Assembly: GCF_042649585.1 (NCBI RefSeq)
Contig: NZ_JBHRZM010000005.1
Coordinates: forward strand, 160,625-224,624
Origin: Helicobacter_F equorum
Lineage (GTDB): Bacteria; Campylobacterota; Campylobacteria; Campylobacterales; Helicobacteraceae
DNA: 64,000 nt
Direction of reading: 5' to 3'
Position numbers and translations under genes: made by a program. Below the pieces are notes generated by a model. The model did no database searches. It saw only the letters and a program-made list of their open reading frames with translations, and had not been told where the DNA came from. Of this stretch, positions 42,616-51,171 are shown piece after piece. Position 1 is the stretch's first letter. Each line of letters opens with the position of its first letter.

Positions 42616-43602
42616 CTATATTAGCCCCACAAGTTCTTTGGCTTTATGATATGTGTTTATGGCGATAGGACGCACCTTTTGCACACCTTCATCAAGGATT
42701 TGCTTGATGTATGTCTGATCACTCATAAGCTTTTCATATGTTTCTCTAATAGGGCGTAGAGATTCTATGACTACTTCTGCTATGGCAGCTTTAAGATGAC
42801 CATATCCTTTGCCTGCAAACTCTTCTTCGATAGATTCACGACTTTTGTGTGTGAAAATTTCATAAATACTTAGGAGATTATAAAGCCCTGGACGCGTGGT
42901 ATCAAAGACAATTGTATTGTGTGAATCTGTGGTAGCTTTTTTAAATTTAGTCATAATAACTTCTGGCGTATCAAGTAAAAAGATTGCGTGATTTGCACCA
43001 CTGCTTGATTTACTCATCTTAGATTCTGGATTATCTAGCCCCATAACACGCGCACCCACTTTTGGAATAATCGCCTTTGGGATTGTAAAGCACTCACCAT
43101 AGTCACGATTAAATCTCATTGCCACATCTCTTGTGAGCTCAAGGTGTTGTTTTTGATCTTCTCCCACCGGCACCCCATTGACTTGATAGAGTAAAATATC
43201 AGCTGCCATTAGCGCTGGATAATTAAAAAGCCCTACATTGATATTTTTAGGATTTTTGGTAGATTTGTCTTTGAATTGCGTCATTCTGCTCATATCGCCC
43301 ATAGGGATATTGCAATCAAGTATCCACGCGAGTGCGGCATGTTCATCGATTTGACTTTGGATAAAAAGACTAGATTTTTTGGCATCAATCCCACACGCTA
43401 GAAGCATTGCAGCAAGTTCATATGTTTTTTGTGTTAATTGTTTTGGATCTTGTTTGATAGTGATAGCGTGAGAATTCACCACACAAAAAATGTTTTCATA
43501 CATTTCTTGAGAATCTACCCAATTTTTCACTGCTCCCAAATAATTGCCTAAGTGGATAGTGCCTGTTGGTTGGATTCCAGAAAAAACACGCTTTTTTGTC
43601 AT
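42616..43602 (-). CDS. trpS: Tryptophanyl-tRNA synthetase
   Basis: About 328 residues from ATG 43602; the upstream start at 43650 would add a tail from the acpS overlap. FSGIQPTGTIHLGNYLGAVKNWV contains the class I signature (HLGN) and the later NPESKMSKSSSGA is the KMSKS loop. GEDQKQHLELTRDVAMRFN binds the substrate. It ends the run fliL-acpS-trpS. Confidence 0.95.
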   Translation of the reverse strand: MTKKRVFSGIQPTGTIHLGNYLGAVKNWVDSQEMYENIFCVVNSHAITIKQDPKQLTQKTYELAAMLLACGIDAKKSSLFIQSQIDEHAALAWILDCNIPMGDMSRMTQFKDKSTKNPKNINVGLFNYPALMAADILLYQVNGVPVGEDQKQHLELTRDVAMRFNRDYGECFTIPKAIIPKVGARVMGLDNPESKMSKSSSGANHAIFLLDTPEVIMTKFKKATTDSHNTIVFDTTRPGLYNLLSIYEIFTHKSRESIEEEFAGKGYGHLKAAIAEVVIESLRPIRETYEKLMSDQTYIKQILDEGVQKVRPIAINTYHKAKELVGLI

Positions 43603-43633
43603 AGATTTCCTTTTGCTTAGTTTGAAATTAGCT

Positions 43634-44005
43634 TTAGTGCAACGCCACACACGCTATGGCAATATCAGCATCATGTGTGATACTTAGCGCGATGTGTGCG
43701 AAAGGTTTTTGGGCTTGAAAATAGGACATTTTTTGCGAATCTAGTGTGATATGTGGCGCACCTTTAGAATCTAGAGTAATAGACATATCTAAAAACCCAA
43801 TTTCTGCACCAATCCCACATCCAAGCGCTTTGCTTAGAGCTTCTTTGGCTGCCCAAAATCCTGCTATACGTGTAGAATTATATGTATCTTGTCGTGATGA
43901 AAGCATGATTTCGTGTTGGTTAAGGAAGCGTCTAAGTCCTTTTATGCCAAATTTTTGTATCAAATGATCAAGGCGTGATATACGCACAACATCAATGCCT
44001 AGCAT
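43634..44005 (-). CDS. acpS: Holo-[acyl-carrier-protein] synthase AcpS
   Basis: A 123-residue phosphopantetheinyl transferase. It starts with GIDVVRISRLDHL and carries the metal-binding FWAAKEALSKALGCGIG near residue 55, and ALSITHDADIAIACV at the end. Both are typical of AcpS, which loads the 4'-phosphopantetheine arm of acyl carrier protein for fatty acid synthesis. The gene is two bases after fliL. Confidence 0.93.
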   Translation of the reverse strand: MLGIDVVRISRLDHLIQKFGIKGLRRFLNQHEIMLSSRQDTYNSTRIAGFWAAKEALSKALGCGIGAEIGFLDMSITLDSKGAPHITLDSQKMSYFQAQKPFAHIALSITHDADIAIACVALH

Positions 44006-44007
44006 AC

Positions 44008-44565
44008 TTATCCAATAAGGAAGCTTGTGAAATATACATTCTTGATACTTCCGTCGATAAGAAATTCATTTAATCGTTGCACGATTTCATCTTTGACACG
44101 ATTTTTGCCTTTTGTGGTGGCAACTTCTTCAAAAGATTTGGAGGAGAGTATTTCGATTATTGCATCACAAAGCACAGGCAACTTTGTTTCGATTTCTGGC
44201 TGACTTTCTGGCTTATCAAGTTCAAGACTGATTTTTGCAAGCAAAATCTTTTTACCCGTTTGTGTTAAGAGATTTACTCTAAATTCATCTGCAATAGGGT
44301 AAAGAGGTCCCATTTTGCCATAATCACTAGCTCTAGCACTCACAGAAGTCCCAACATTAACGACCGTTTTTTGAGGTTGTGCTTCTTGCTGTGTGGTTGG
44401 TGCTACCTGTGGTTCTTGATGATTATTTCCAGAAAGCATAAGGACTGCTACTAAAATCCCAACAAGTAGCAAAAACACCACTATCATACCAATAATAATA
44501 AACAAAATTGTCTTGTTTTTTTTCTCATTTCCTGCCGTGCTAGGCGCTTCTTGTTCTTCTGCCAT
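44008..44565 (-). CDS. fliL: Flagellar basal body-associated protein FliL
   Basis: A 185-residue protein with an acidic N-terminus, one membrane helix at about 19-44 (ILFIIIGMIVVFLLLVGILVAVLML), and the FliL periplasmic domain: YPIADEFRVNLLTQTGKKILLAKISLELD and LPVLCDAIIEILSSKSFEEV. FliL rings the stators and supports motor torque. It lies next to rsmD and acpS, an order I recall from H. pylori. Confidence 0.92.
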   Translation of the reverse strand: MAEEQEAPSTAGNEKKNKTILFIIIGMIVVFLLLVGILVAVLMLSGNNHQEPQVAPTTQQEAQPQKTVVNVGTSVSARASDYGKMGPLYPIADEFRVNLLTQTGKKILLAKISLELDKPESQPEIETKLPVLCDAIIEILSSKSFEEVATTKGKNRVKDEIVQRLNEFLIDGSIKNVYFTSFLIG

Positions 44566-44580
44566 ACTTACTCCCTTTAG

Positions 44581-45174
44581 TTAGACTGCAAAATATGATA
44601 TCGTGCTTTTTCCGAATTTTTTTTGTTTGATTCTAGCATATTTGCCTAAAGTTTGGGGCATATCTTGCTCGCTCATTGCCTCAAAAACTATAAGCCAAAT
44701 ATATGGATTATGTATGTTACTCACAAATTCAAAGCATTTGTGATATATGTCTTGCATACCTTCTCGCAGGGCAAATGGTGGGTCAAGATAGACAATGCTA
44801 TATGTTTGGAAAGTATGCAACATATCTTTAGTAGCAAAAAAGTCTTGTGTGTAGATTCTGTATTGTAGCTCTTTGGCACGTTTTTTGGCACATAGGAGAT
44901 TATGCAAGAGAATCTGTGCACTTTGTGAATCTCGTTCGATAAATATGCCCTCTTTTGCACCACGACTTAGGGCTTCAATTCCCATAGAGCCACTGCCACC
45001 AAAGCCCTCGACAAATACACAATCTATGATTTCACTACCGATGGTATTAAAAAACGATTGGCGCACGATAGATTTTGTTGGTCGCGTGGTAGACGACGCG
45101 GGTAAGAGGAGTTTTAATCCTTTGAGTTTGCCCGTGCTAATGGTGACATCAGGAGTGTTTTTTGAAGAGTTCAT
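44581..45174 (-). CDS. rsmD: 16S rRNA (guanine-966-N2)-methyltransferase RsmD
   Basis: A 197-residue SAM methyltransferase: ISTGKLKGLKLLLP at the start, VRQSFFNTIGSEIIDCVFVEGFGGSGSMGIEALSRGA (SAM-binding motif I), and IVYLDPPFALRE (NPPY-like catalytic DPPF). It methylates G966 of 16S rRNA. It overlaps the upstream small gene by 26 bases. Confidence 0.92.
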   Translation of the reverse strand: MNSSKNTPDVTISTGKLKGLKLLLPASSTTRPTKSIVRQSFFNTIGSEIIDCVFVEGFGGSGSMGIEALSRGAKEGIFIERDSQSAQILLHNLLCAKKRAKELQYRIYTQDFFATKDMLHTFQTYSIVYLDPPFALREGMQDIYHKCFEFVSNIHNPYIWLIVFEAMSEQDMPQTLGKYARIKQKKFGKSTISYFAV

Positions 45175-45469
45175 AGAGTTTGTGCGTGTATTCTGTAAGG
45201 AGTTGGGAGATTTCAGATTCTAATGTAGAAGTATGCAAAGGTGTGAGATTCTCATAAAAAGCTTGCAAGGCTTGGAGCAAAGATTGTGGTGTGAAGGGCT
45301 GGGGAATATTACAATCTCCAAGCACACAAACAGGCTTATTAGCAACCCTTTGCACATCGCTTAGAATAAAATCGCACGATTCTTGTGGGCTTATATATTG
45401 ACGCAAAAAATATTCTAATGTGCTTTGTAGTAACAGATTCTCACATTGTAATGCTATTTTCACCACCAC
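45149..45469 (-). CDS. Conserved hypothetical protein, 106 residues
   Basis: A small soluble protein with a cluster of Cys residues (ALQCENLLLQ, ESCDFILSD, PVCVLGDCNIP). The order strand-loop-strand (DFILSDVQRVANKPVCVLGDCN) looks like half of a Rossmann-type receiver fold. A helical C-terminal region ends KLYELFKKHS. I recognise no named family. It sits between priA and rsmD with a 26-base overlap on rsmD, so it is likely co-expressed with them. Confidence 0.65.
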   Translation of the reverse strand: MVVKIALQCENLLLQSTLEYFLRQYISPQESCDFILSDVQRVANKPVCVLGDCNIPQPFTPQSLLQALQAFYENLTPLHTSTLESEISQLLTEYTHKLYELFKKHS

Positions 45470-45491
45470 CCCTTTTTATGAATTTCTCACA

Positions 45492-47387
45492 TTATATCGT
45501 GCTTAATGGATCTATATCAATCTCAAAGGCAAATTTTACGCATTCTTTGACATACATGATGGCTTGTATAAGCGCATTGGCGGAATGCGATCGCAACAAA
45601 ATATTATAGCGGTATTTACCATAAAGTCGCTCAATATCACACGCCTTTGCTCCGACAATTTCAAAGTGTTTTATTTGGGTAGATGTGGATTTTTGTATAA
45701 GTGTTTCCAAAATTTCTCGCACTTCCTGCATTTGTGAGAGGGCTTGGTGTTGGAGTTTGTGTGCAAAACTAAGATTAGCAAGTCGCACAAATGGCGGATA
45801 GAATCTTGGTCTATAACCTAGCTCGTATGTTAAAAACTTTTCATAATCTTGCATAAAGGGAGTAAAAAAATCTTTATGTAATGTTTGGATATACACTATG
45901 CCACTTTCTTTGCGTCCGCTTCGTCCAGAGATTTGTGTGAGCAAACTCATAGCGCGTTCATTGGCGCGATAATCTATAGCATTTAGCATATAATCTATGC
46001 CCATTACTACACAGAGTGCGATATTATGATAATCGTGTCCTTTGCTTAGCATTTGTGTGCCTATGAGCATATCAAGTTTGTGATCATTGAAGTCTTTGAG
46101 AGTTTTTTGGAGTTTGCTATGTGTTGTAATATGATCACGATCAAATATGCCCACACGCATATCAGGAAAATATCCTGCCATTTCTTTGGCAAATTCTTGT
46201 GTGCCTATGCGTTGGGATTGGAGGTTTTGGCTTTGGCATTTGGGACAATGTTTGGGGATTGCTTGTGTGTAGCCACAATAATGGCAAATCATTGCGTGTT
46301 TATCAAGGTGTAAGCTCATATTGACACTACAAAATACGCATTGCACTTTTTGACCACATTCTTGACAAAAAAGTGTTTTAAAATGCGCTCTTGTAGGCAA
46401 AAAGACAATACTTTGCTTATGAGCCTCATATGTTTGTCGCACCAGTTCTATGAGAGAGGGTGCGTATAATGGCGTATCATCAAAAATATAGGATTTTTTG
46501 CTATCAAAGTGTTGCCCCCTAAGGCGATAGATTCTGTGTTCTTTCTTGGCATTTGCATATGAGCTAAGTGATGGCGTGGCAGATCCTAAGACAACCTTGA
46601 TAGGAGTGTGTTTGCCAAGATACAACGCAAGATCCCTAGCGTTATAGCGTGGAGTAGATTGTGATTTATAGGCATCATCATGTTCTTCATCAATAATAAT
46701 AAGCCCTAGATTCTCTATGGGCAAAAAGAGTGCCGATCTCGCACCAGCGATAATTTGTATCGTGCCATTTTGGAGTTTTGTAAGGATTTCTTGCTTTTTT
46801 TTAGTCGTAATTTTGGAGTGCCAAATCCCCACTTTATCGCCAAAAACCTTTTGTAGTCGTTGTTCAATTTGTGGTGTGAGAGAGATTTCAGGCATTAAAA
46901 AAAGTGCTTTTTGCCCATTATTGAGGTATTGTGCGATGAGGTGAATATAGATCTCTGTTTTGCCACTACCAGTATCGCCAAAAAGCAAAGGGTTTTGTGT
47001 GGCATTGAGAAATGCTAAGGCATCATTTTGTGTCTGTGAGAGCGCAAGGATTGGCGTGATTGTTTCATTGTGCACTTGTGTAGTGAATGTATCAGCTATG
47101 AGTTTTGGCGTAAAAAGTCCATAGCTTTGTGAAAAGCTACAGCAATAATATTGCGCGATAAATTCTGCCAAAAGCTTTTGGATTGGTAAAAATTCGTATT
47201 TGCTTGGATATGCGAGTTTGCATTCAAAGCCTATGTGTTGTGTTTGTGGCGTGAGAGCGACACCCAAGATATGTTTATTTTTAAGTGAAATTTCTAAGAG
47301 TGTGCCACGCTCACAAGGGCTTTGGGTTTGGTATGTAAGTGGGGGAGAGGATACGCCTAAAGGAGCGATGAGGACAAAAGTATGCAC
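45492..47387 (-). CDS. priA: Primosomal replication protein N' (PriA helicase)
   Basis: A 631-residue 3'-5' helicase that restarts collapsed replication forks. Walker A is GDTGSGKTEIYIHL, the DEAH-type box is IIDEEHDDAYKSQ and GRSGRKE is motif VI. Zinc-binding pairs lie at about residues 325-375 (CQECGQKVQCVFC, CHYCGYT, CPKC). N-terminal domains are shorter than in E. coli, usual for the phylum. Confidence 0.95.
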   Translation of the reverse strand: MHTFVLIAPLGVSSPPLTYQTQSPCERGTLLEISLKNKHILGVALTPQTQHIGFECKLAYPSKYEFLPIQKLLAEFIAQYYCCSFSQSYGLFTPKLIADTFTTQVHNETITPILALSQTQNDALAFLNATQNPLLFGDTGSGKTEIYIHLIAQYLNNGQKALFLMPEISLTPQIEQRLQKVFGDKVGIWHSKITTKKKQEILTKLQNGTIQIIAGARSALFLPIENLGLIIIDEEHDDAYKSQSTPRYNARDLALYLGKHTPIKVVLGSATPSLSSYANAKKEHRIYRLRGQHFDSKKSYIFDDTPLYAPSLIELVRQTYEAHKQSIVFLPTRAHFKTLFCQECGQKVQCVFCSVNMSLHLDKHAMICHYCGYTQAIPKHCPKCQSQNLQSQRIGTQEFAKEMAGYFPDMRVGIFDRDHITTHSKLQKTLKDFNDHKLDMLIGTQMLSKGHDYHNIALCVVMGIDYMLNAIDYRANERAMSLLTQISGRSGRKESGIVYIQTLHKDFFTPFMQDYEKFLTYELGYRPRFYPPFVRLANLSFAHKLQHQALSQMQEVREILETLIQKSTSTQIKHFEIVGAKACDIERLYGKYRYNILLRSHSANALIQAIMYVKECVKFAFEIDIDPLSTI

Positions 47388-47408
47388 ATATATTCCTAAT
47401 AGTTATGG

Positions 47409-47681
47409 TTATGAATCTTGCATAGTTTGTGAAGTAATATTTTGCGGGGAAATTGAGGCATTTTCTATTTCGTGATAGAGAAGTTCTAGTGAAGTGTGAA
47501 TCTTGGCATATTTTTCAATTGCGATAATATAGGCTTGGAGTAATTCCACGATAGAGATTTGCTTGCGTTCTCTATCTTCATAAAACAACGCAAAAAGCTC
47601 CTCTTGTGCTTGTTTGGAGAGTTTGCTTGTAGAAAAGGAAAAAAGTTTGCCCTCTATATTGATCTTTAGTGGATCATTCAT
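47409..47681 (-). CDS. Small hypothetical protein, 90 residues
   Basis: A mostly helical, acidic protein (LSKQAQEELFALFYEDRERKQISIVELLQAYIIAIEKY). It has no recognisable domain or signal. It overlaps the preceding coiled-coil gene by eight bases and precedes priA by about 20, so the three form a transcription unit. I assign no function. Confidence 0.6.
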   Translation of the reverse strand: MNDPLKINIEGKLFSFSTSKLSKQAQEELFALFYEDRERKQISIVELLQAYIIAIEKYAKIHTSLELLYHEIENASISPQNITSQTMQDS

Positions 47682-47904
47682 AACGTAAGCCTTCCTCTAT
47701 TTTACTAAAGAGATCTTCTATACCCTTTTTCTGTGATCCAAGAAGATCATACAGGTTAGAAATTTGAGTATCTTTGGCTTGGTTATCAGCTTCAAGTTCG
47801 CGGACTTTTGTGCGTAAAGAATCTATTTCAAGTTTTTGAGCATTCATTTTTTGAAGCATTTCTTCGATTTTTTGTGAAAATTTTTCCATAATTTGTGTAT
47901 CCAT
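47674..47904 (-). CDS. Small coiled-coil protein, 76 residues
   Basis: An almost continuous heptad-repeat helix: MEKFSQKIEEMLQKMNAQKLEIDSLRTKVRELEADNQAKDTQISNLYDLL. It resembles in form, but not provably in descent, small division-associated coiled coils such as ZapB. It is first in the run leading to priA and rsmD and is divergent from uvrB. Confidence 0.62.
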   Translation of the reverse strand: MDTQIMEKFSQKIEEMLQKMNAQKLEIDSLRTKVRELEADNQAKDTQISNLYDLLGSQKKGIEDLFSKIEEGLRYE

Positions 47905-47932
47905 TTTTGTGTCCTTATAAGATTTAGTGGGG

Positions 47933-47956
47933 TAAAATTGATTGCAAAATTATAAC
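47933..47956 (+). promoter_or_regulatory. Probable uvrB promoter region
   Basis: Two -10-like elements, TAAAAT (47933) and TATAAC (47951), lie before the uvrB ribosome site AAGGAG; either could serve. Divergent from the small coiled-coil gene. Confidence 0.35.
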
Positions 47957-47983
47957 ATAAAGCTTTTAGTCTCAAGGAGAATT

Positions 47984-49966
47984 ATGGCAAGTTTTACGCT
48001 AAATTCCTCATACACACCAGCAGGAGATCAGCCCCAAGCTATCGCAAAAATCGTAGATTCTATCCAACATGGCGCACAATACTCTACGCTTATAGGTGTT
48101 ACAGGAAGTGGCAAAACCTTTAGTATGGCAAATATCATTGCGACTTTGCAAATGCCTACACTTATTATGACACACAACAAAACCCTTGCAGCACAGCTTT
48201 ATAGTGAATTTAAGGGTTTTTTTCCAAATAATCATGTAGAGTATTTTATCTCACACTTTGATTATTATCAACCCGAAGCCTATATACCACGCCGTGATTT
48301 GTTTATAGAAAAAGATTCTAGTATCAATGAAGATCTTGAGCGGTTACGATTGAGTGCTACTACATCACTCCTTGCGTATGATGATATTATTGTTGTTGCG
48401 AGTGTATCAGCAAATTATGGTTTGGGTAATCCGCAAGAATATCTCACAATGATAGAAAAGTTTGAAGTTGGAGAGCAACGCACACAACGAGAGTTTTTAC
48501 TTAAACTTATTGATATGGGTTATACACGTAATGATACGACTTTTGATCGTGGTAATGTGCGTGTTTTGGGCGAAGTTATCGATATTTTTCCAGCCTACAA
48601 TGATCGAGAGTTTGTGCGTGTAGAGTTTTTTGGCGATGAGATTGATCGCATTAGTGTGTATGATAGTTTGGAGCGCACGGAGCTAAAGCGTCTAGATTCA
48701 TTTGTGTTGTATGCCGCCAATCAATTTATCGTGGGTGCTAATCGTTTAAAGCAGGCGATTGCAGGGATAGAATCCGAGCTAGATTCGCGCTTAGCAGAGT
48801 TTGGTGCACAAGATAAGCAAGCAGAATATCAACGTCTCAAAGGTCGCACAGAATTTGATTTAGAGATGATTAGAGAATCTGGTATTTGCAAAGGGATTGA
48901 AAATTATGCACGTCATCTCACAGGTAAAGCCCCCGGTGAGATGCCATATTCACTACTTGATTATTTTGCGCAAAAAAACAAGCCTTATCTTATCATTGTA
49001 GATGAATCGCATGTGAGTTTGCCACAATTTGGTGGTATGTATGCAGGAGATAGGAGTCGCAAAGAAGTGTTAGTGGAGTATGGTTTTAGGTTGCCTAGTG
49101 CGCTTGATAATCGCCCATTGCGTTTTGATGAGTTTATCACCAAAGCCCCACATTTTCTCTTTGTCTCTGCTACTCCTGCCAAACTAGAGTTAGAGCTTAG
49201 CAAGGATAATATCACCGAGCAAATTATCCGCCCTACAGGTTTGCTTGATCCACTCTATGAAGTGAGAGATTCGGATTCACAAGTTCTAGATTTGCTTGAT
49301 GAGATTAAGGTGCGTGTAGAAAAAAAAGAGCGTGTGCTTATCACCACACTAACCAAAAAAATGGCGGAGGAGCTTACTACATATTACACCCAGTTGGGCA
49401 TTAGGGTGCGTTATATGCATAGCGATATAGATTCTATTGAGCGCAATCATTTGATACGCGCTTTGCGTTTGGGGGAATTTGATGTGCTCGTCGGGATTAA
49501 TCTTTTGCGTGAGGGGCTAGATCTCCCAGAGGTTAGCTTGATTGCTATCCTTGATGCGGACAAAGAGGGCTTTTTGCGTAGTGAGACAAGCCTTATACAG
49601 ACTATGGGTCGTGCAGCGCGCAATGTCAATGGCAAGGTGCTTTTGTATGCCAAAAAAATCACAGATTCTATGCGACGCGCTTTTGAAATCACAGATTATC
49701 GCCGTGCCAAGCAAGAGGAATTTAACGCGCTACATAATATTACGCCAAAATCTGTGCAACGCAATATCGAAGAAGAACTAAAGATAGAATCTAGTGGCTT
49801 ATCACGATTGTATGAAAAGGGTGCCAAGGCTAAGAAGATTCCAAAAAGTGAGAGAGATTCACTTATCAAAGAGCTTAGCGCCAAAATGCACCAAGCTGCA
49901 AAAATGCTTGAGTTTGAAGAAGCTGCACGATTGCGTGATGAGATCGCAAAAATACGCAATATGTGA
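47984..49966 (+). CDS. uvrB: UvrABC excinuclease subunit B
   Basis: About 660 residues from ATG 47984, eight bases after AAGGAG. Walker A is GVTGSGKTFSMANI. The beta-hairpin that clamps damaged DNA is YYQPEAYIPRRDLFIEKDSSINEDLERLRL. Helicase motifs IVDESH, LFVSATPAKLE and TMGRAARN are intact. The C-terminal UVR motif (AAKMLEFEEAARLRDEIAKI) binds UvrC. It acts in nucleotide-excision repair. Confidence 0.97.
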   Translation: MASFTLNSSYTPAGDQPQAIAKIVDSIQHGAQYSTLIGVTGSGKTFSMANIIATLQMPTLIMTHNKTLAAQLYSEFKGFFPNNHVEYFISHFDYYQPEAYIPRRDLFIEKDSSINEDLERLRLSATTSLLAYDDIIVVASVSANYGLGNPQEYLTMIEKFEVGEQRTQREFLLKLIDMGYTRNDTTFDRGNVRVLGEVIDIFPAYNDREFVRVEFFGDEIDRISVYDSLERTELKRLDSFVLYAANQFIVGANRLKQAIAGIESELDSRLAEFGAQDKQAEYQRLKGRTEFDLEMIRESGICKGIENYARHLTGKAPGEMPYSLLDYFAQKNKPYLIIVDESHVSLPQFGGMYAGDRSRKEVLVEYGFRLPSALDNRPLRFDEFITKAPHFLFVSATPAKLELELSKDNITEQIIRPTGLLDPLYEVRDSDSQVLDLLDEIKVRVEKKERVLITTLTKKMAEELTTYYTQLGIRVRYMHSDIDSIERNHLIRALRLGEFDVLVGINLLREGLDLPEVSLIAILDADKEGFLRSETSLIQTMGRAARNVNGKVLLYAKKITDSMRRAFEITDYRRAKQEEFNALHNITPKSVQRNIEEELKIESSGLSRLYEKGAKAKKIPKSERDSLIKELSAKMHQAAKMLEFEEAARLRDEIAKIRNM

Positions 49967-50872
49967 TACTGCATACATATATCTAAGGTAGCAAAAACTC
50001 ATATTCATAGACTTTAGATTCTATCTTTTTGGCTAATGTTTTTAGGGCGTAGTTGAGTGTGCCTAGCTTTTGTTTATAGGCTTCATCATTAGCTTTTTGG
50101 GGTGGATTCATCTTGCCTTTGTCATTAAAGCCTTGAAAGTGGGCTTTTATATCATAGAGTGAGGCATTTGGATGGTAGTCTTTGTCATCTTTTGCTTGTG
50201 TGTGATAATGTCTAAAAAGCTCTTTCCCTGCGTTTAAGACTTCTTGTGCTTCGTGGCTAAAACAAAGTGGCTTTGTGGGGATAAAAGTAGATTTTAGCTC
50301 ATCACTAAACAAGCTTTTATTATCGGTGCTTTTAGAATCTTGCTTGATTTTGCCTTGCAAAAAGTCTTGCATAAAGTGCGATTCAAAGGCTTCGCACGCT
50401 CCTATTTCTTTTTCGCTAAAGGGTATAAAGTGATTTATACCAACTTTACTTGTGATTCTATTTTGTCCGTGAAAAAGCATAAAAATAAGGCAATCGCTTT
50501 GAAACACAGAATCTTGCTCCCATTTGTTGTTTGGGTAGAGAAACTGATCTCTATCATTTATCCAAGTGGCTTTGATACAATGGCGAACAGAGAAATAAAT
50601 TGCTCCAATAAATAAACCGCTTGGGCTAAGTGCAAAATAATTATTATGTCTTGTGCCTTGTTTATTCATAATGCAAAGGAAATTATTATTTTGAAAATCA
50701 GGTGTTGGATTTTCCATATATCCTGCAATATTTTGACTTTGTTTGTGGTCGTATTTTTTAACCCACTTATTAATATTTTCTTTTTTATCTAGTGCTGTAT
50801 AAAATCTCTTTTTCCCCAAACTCGCACCATTTTCATTAAAAATATCTAGTGTAATTATCCGTTTCATTTTAC

Positions 50873-50983
50873 TCACTTTTGTAATCTAATATATTGCTTA
50901 GGATTTGATCCTTTTAGTCCGCCTATCTCATCTATTATATCATCGTGCATTGTTTGCACTTCCTGCAGATTTAAATATCTCAT
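50873..50983 (-). pseudogene. Truncated doc (Fic-type death-on-curing) toxin, 36 codons
   Basis: From ATG 50983 the frame reads MRYLNLQEVQTMHDDIIDEI then GGLKGSNP before stopping at 50873. This is the N-terminal start of Doc (compare P1 Doc: MR....EE...LHD..I...GGL.G). The Fic core HxFxDxNKR is missing, so AMP- or phosphotransfer activity is impossible. The reading frame ends where methylase-like sequence (KRIITLDIFNENG) resumes. Confidence 0.75.
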
Positions 50984-51171
50984 TTATCTCTTAGTCTTTC
51001 AAACACGGCTTTGTTTTCAGGCTTTTTTAAATCTTGTAGCATATATTCACGCAGTTGTGTAAAATCATTGATTTGTGTTTGCTCTATTTTTAAATTTGCT
51101 TGTGTTTTTTTGGCTAAGGCTTGAAACTCTTGCAAAAATTCTTGCTTCACATTTTCTACTATTAATGTCAT
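50980..51171 (-). CDS. Antitoxin-like protein of a doc-type toxin-antitoxin pair
   Basis: A 63-residue protein: MTLIVENVKQEFLQEFQALAKKTQANLKIEQ and a C-terminal KKPENKAVFERLRDK. AAGGAG lies seven bases before its ATG. Its TGA overlaps the ATG of a doc-like frame (ATGA), the standard coupling of toxin-antitoxin genes. The family is not firmly recognised; the call rests on size, acidic/basic layout and the doc partner. It lies inside the interrupted methylase gene. Confidence 0.65.
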   Translation of the reverse strand: MTLIVENVKQEFLQEFQALAKKTQANLKIEQTQINDFTQLREYMLQDLKKPENKAVFERLRDK

